This document shows, in pieces, positions 33,438 to 34,090 of a stretch of 34,090 nucleotides of DNA. The notes under the pieces were generated by a model. It saw only the letters and a program-made list of their open reading frames with translations. It had not been told where the DNA came from and searched no databases. This DNA is from SAR324 cluster bacterium REDSEA-S27_B3 (lineage in GTDB: Bacteria; SAR324; NAC60-12), in the NCBI GenBank assembly GCA_001627865.1, contig LUQO01000040.1, positions 1-34,090 of the forward strand, given 5' to 3'. The translations under genes were made by a program, and so were the position numbers. Every line of letters begins with the position of its first letter. Within the stretch, counting starts at the first letter, position 1.

Positions 33438-33870
33438 TCAAGGCATTTTTTTGAGGTTCGATTCATAGTAACGCGTGTAAAGATTCCCGCGCTCAGCAAA
33501 GCGCACTCCGTAAACATTGCTGCGCAATCCCGGACGAAAAAAACTGTTTTCTATCACACCGACCCATTGATCTGTGAGATGTTTTTTCAACACTATTTGA
33601 ACCCTGTCGCCCTGCTGAAAACGTGGATTAATTGCTTTTGGCTGAGGGCACACTTTTTTATACAGAGAGGTGTCGCCATAGCATATCCAGGAAGCACGGA
33701 TAATTACGCCAGTACGCTGCGGATGGAGAAAATGAAGTAATAACTTTGCGCGATGTGTTGGCGATTCTGTCAAAAACTTCCAGTTCATAAGCACGGTATT
33801 CAGCAAAAGCTGCTGTGGAACTCAGCAGAAAAAGTATTGGAATCAAATTCAAGCTTGCTTTCAAGTTCAT
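33438..33870 (-). pseudogene. Frameshifted exported protein
   Basis: The ATG at 33870 starts a clear Sec signal peptide (cleavage after AFA, residue 23), followed by EYRAYELEVFDRIANTSRKV. The rest, QRTGVIIRASWICYGDTSLY, then VCPQPKAINPRFQQGDRVQI and NVYGVRFAERGNLYTRYYES, is in another frame that ends at 33438. Joining them needs a one-base shift between about 33726 and 33745. Together they would give a ~140-aa periplasmic protein with two Cys (ICYG, VCPQ) that I do not recognise. The signal and the downstream frame look too well preserved for long decay, so a recent mutation or a sequencing error are both possible. It overlaps the pentapeptide gene stop by four bases (ATGA). Confidence 0.7.
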
Positions 33871-34090
33871 CGACTTATCCCTTCCAGGCTTGCGCCGTCA
33901 TAAATTGTATCCAGTTCCAAAACACCGTTCATGGCTGATCCGTCAAAAATGCTGTTGGAGAAATCTGCCATAGTTAAATTTGCCTTATCAAGGATCGCGT
34001 CTTTCAATACTGCTCCGTCCGCTTTTGCACCAACCAGCAGTGCGGCGTTCAAAGCAGCTGAATTCAAGCGGGCGTTTTCCAATGTTGCGG
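33867..34090 (-). CDS. Pentapeptide-repeat protein, C-terminal part
   Basis: The frame is open to the window end, so the gene begins beyond 34090. About 73 residues are visible. They carry A(D/N)LXX-like pentapeptides: ARLNS, AALNA, AVLKD, AILDK, ANLTM, ADFSN, SIFDG. These form a right-handed quadrilateral β-helix; such proteins have varied roles and none can be assigned here. The stop overlaps the ATG of the frameshifted exported protein, so the two were probably one operon. Confidence 0.8.
   Translation of the reverse strand, partial: ATLENARLNSAALNAALLVGAKADGAVLKDAILDKANLTMADFSNSIFDGSAMNGVLELDTIYDGASLEGISR

Overview
The window reads as a chromosomal segment of a free-living Gram-negative bacterium. 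It has a β-barrel porin with a terminal Phe, heptose (LPS core) genes, lipoproteins, a PpiD-type periplasmic chaperone and periplasmic binding-protein transporters. AT-rich intergenic DNA, a plant-type DapA and a vitamin K-dependent carboxylase homologue would suit a marine proteobacterial lineage such as SAR324, but this placement is inference and no marker gene is present.

Layout. 1-3.6 kb is sparsely coding: a 53-aa ORF flanked by 23-bp repeats, a decayed MORN-repeat gene, tRNA-Leu(CAA) and tRNA-Pro(UGG), a Cys-rich zinc-ribbon protein, an intact MORN lipoprotein and a sigma region 4-like protein. 3.7-8.3 kb (minus) is an Fe(III)-type ABC import operon: a 31-aa membrane peptide, fbpA, a DtxR-family regulator, fbpB and fbpC. 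A perfect palindrome overlaps its promoter, so it is probably autoregulated by metal. 8.6-15.0 kb (minus) is a complete oligopeptide/Opp-type operon (binding protein, B, C, D, F) with a terminator-like hairpin after the binding-protein gene. 15.4-22.5 kb (minus) holds ppiD, recC, xdhC and a purine-type deaminase.

22.7-26.2 kb (plus) is a surface-sugar block: rfaE2/hldE-C, hldD, a 56-aa protein, a broken methylmalonyl-CoA epimerase-like gene, a MITE-like element and galE. 26.3-29.0 kb carries a lipoprotein and a divergent pair, a DCC thiol-disulfide protein and a vitamin K-dependent γ-carboxylase (HTTM) homologue. 29.1-30.8 kb (minus) is a porin with a strong promoter and a leader of about 480 nt that can fold into many hairpins. 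This leader is the best candidate for an undescribed element. 31.2-34.1 kb has a nucleoside hydrolase, a six-unit ~37-bp tandem repeat, a plant-type dapA, a frameshifted exported protein and the end of a pentapeptide-repeat protein.

Together the window mixes nutrient uptake (iron, peptides, nucleosides), envelope construction and periplasmic folding. At least three genes are visibly decayed. All operon and regulatory statements are inferred from spacing, overlaps and motifs.
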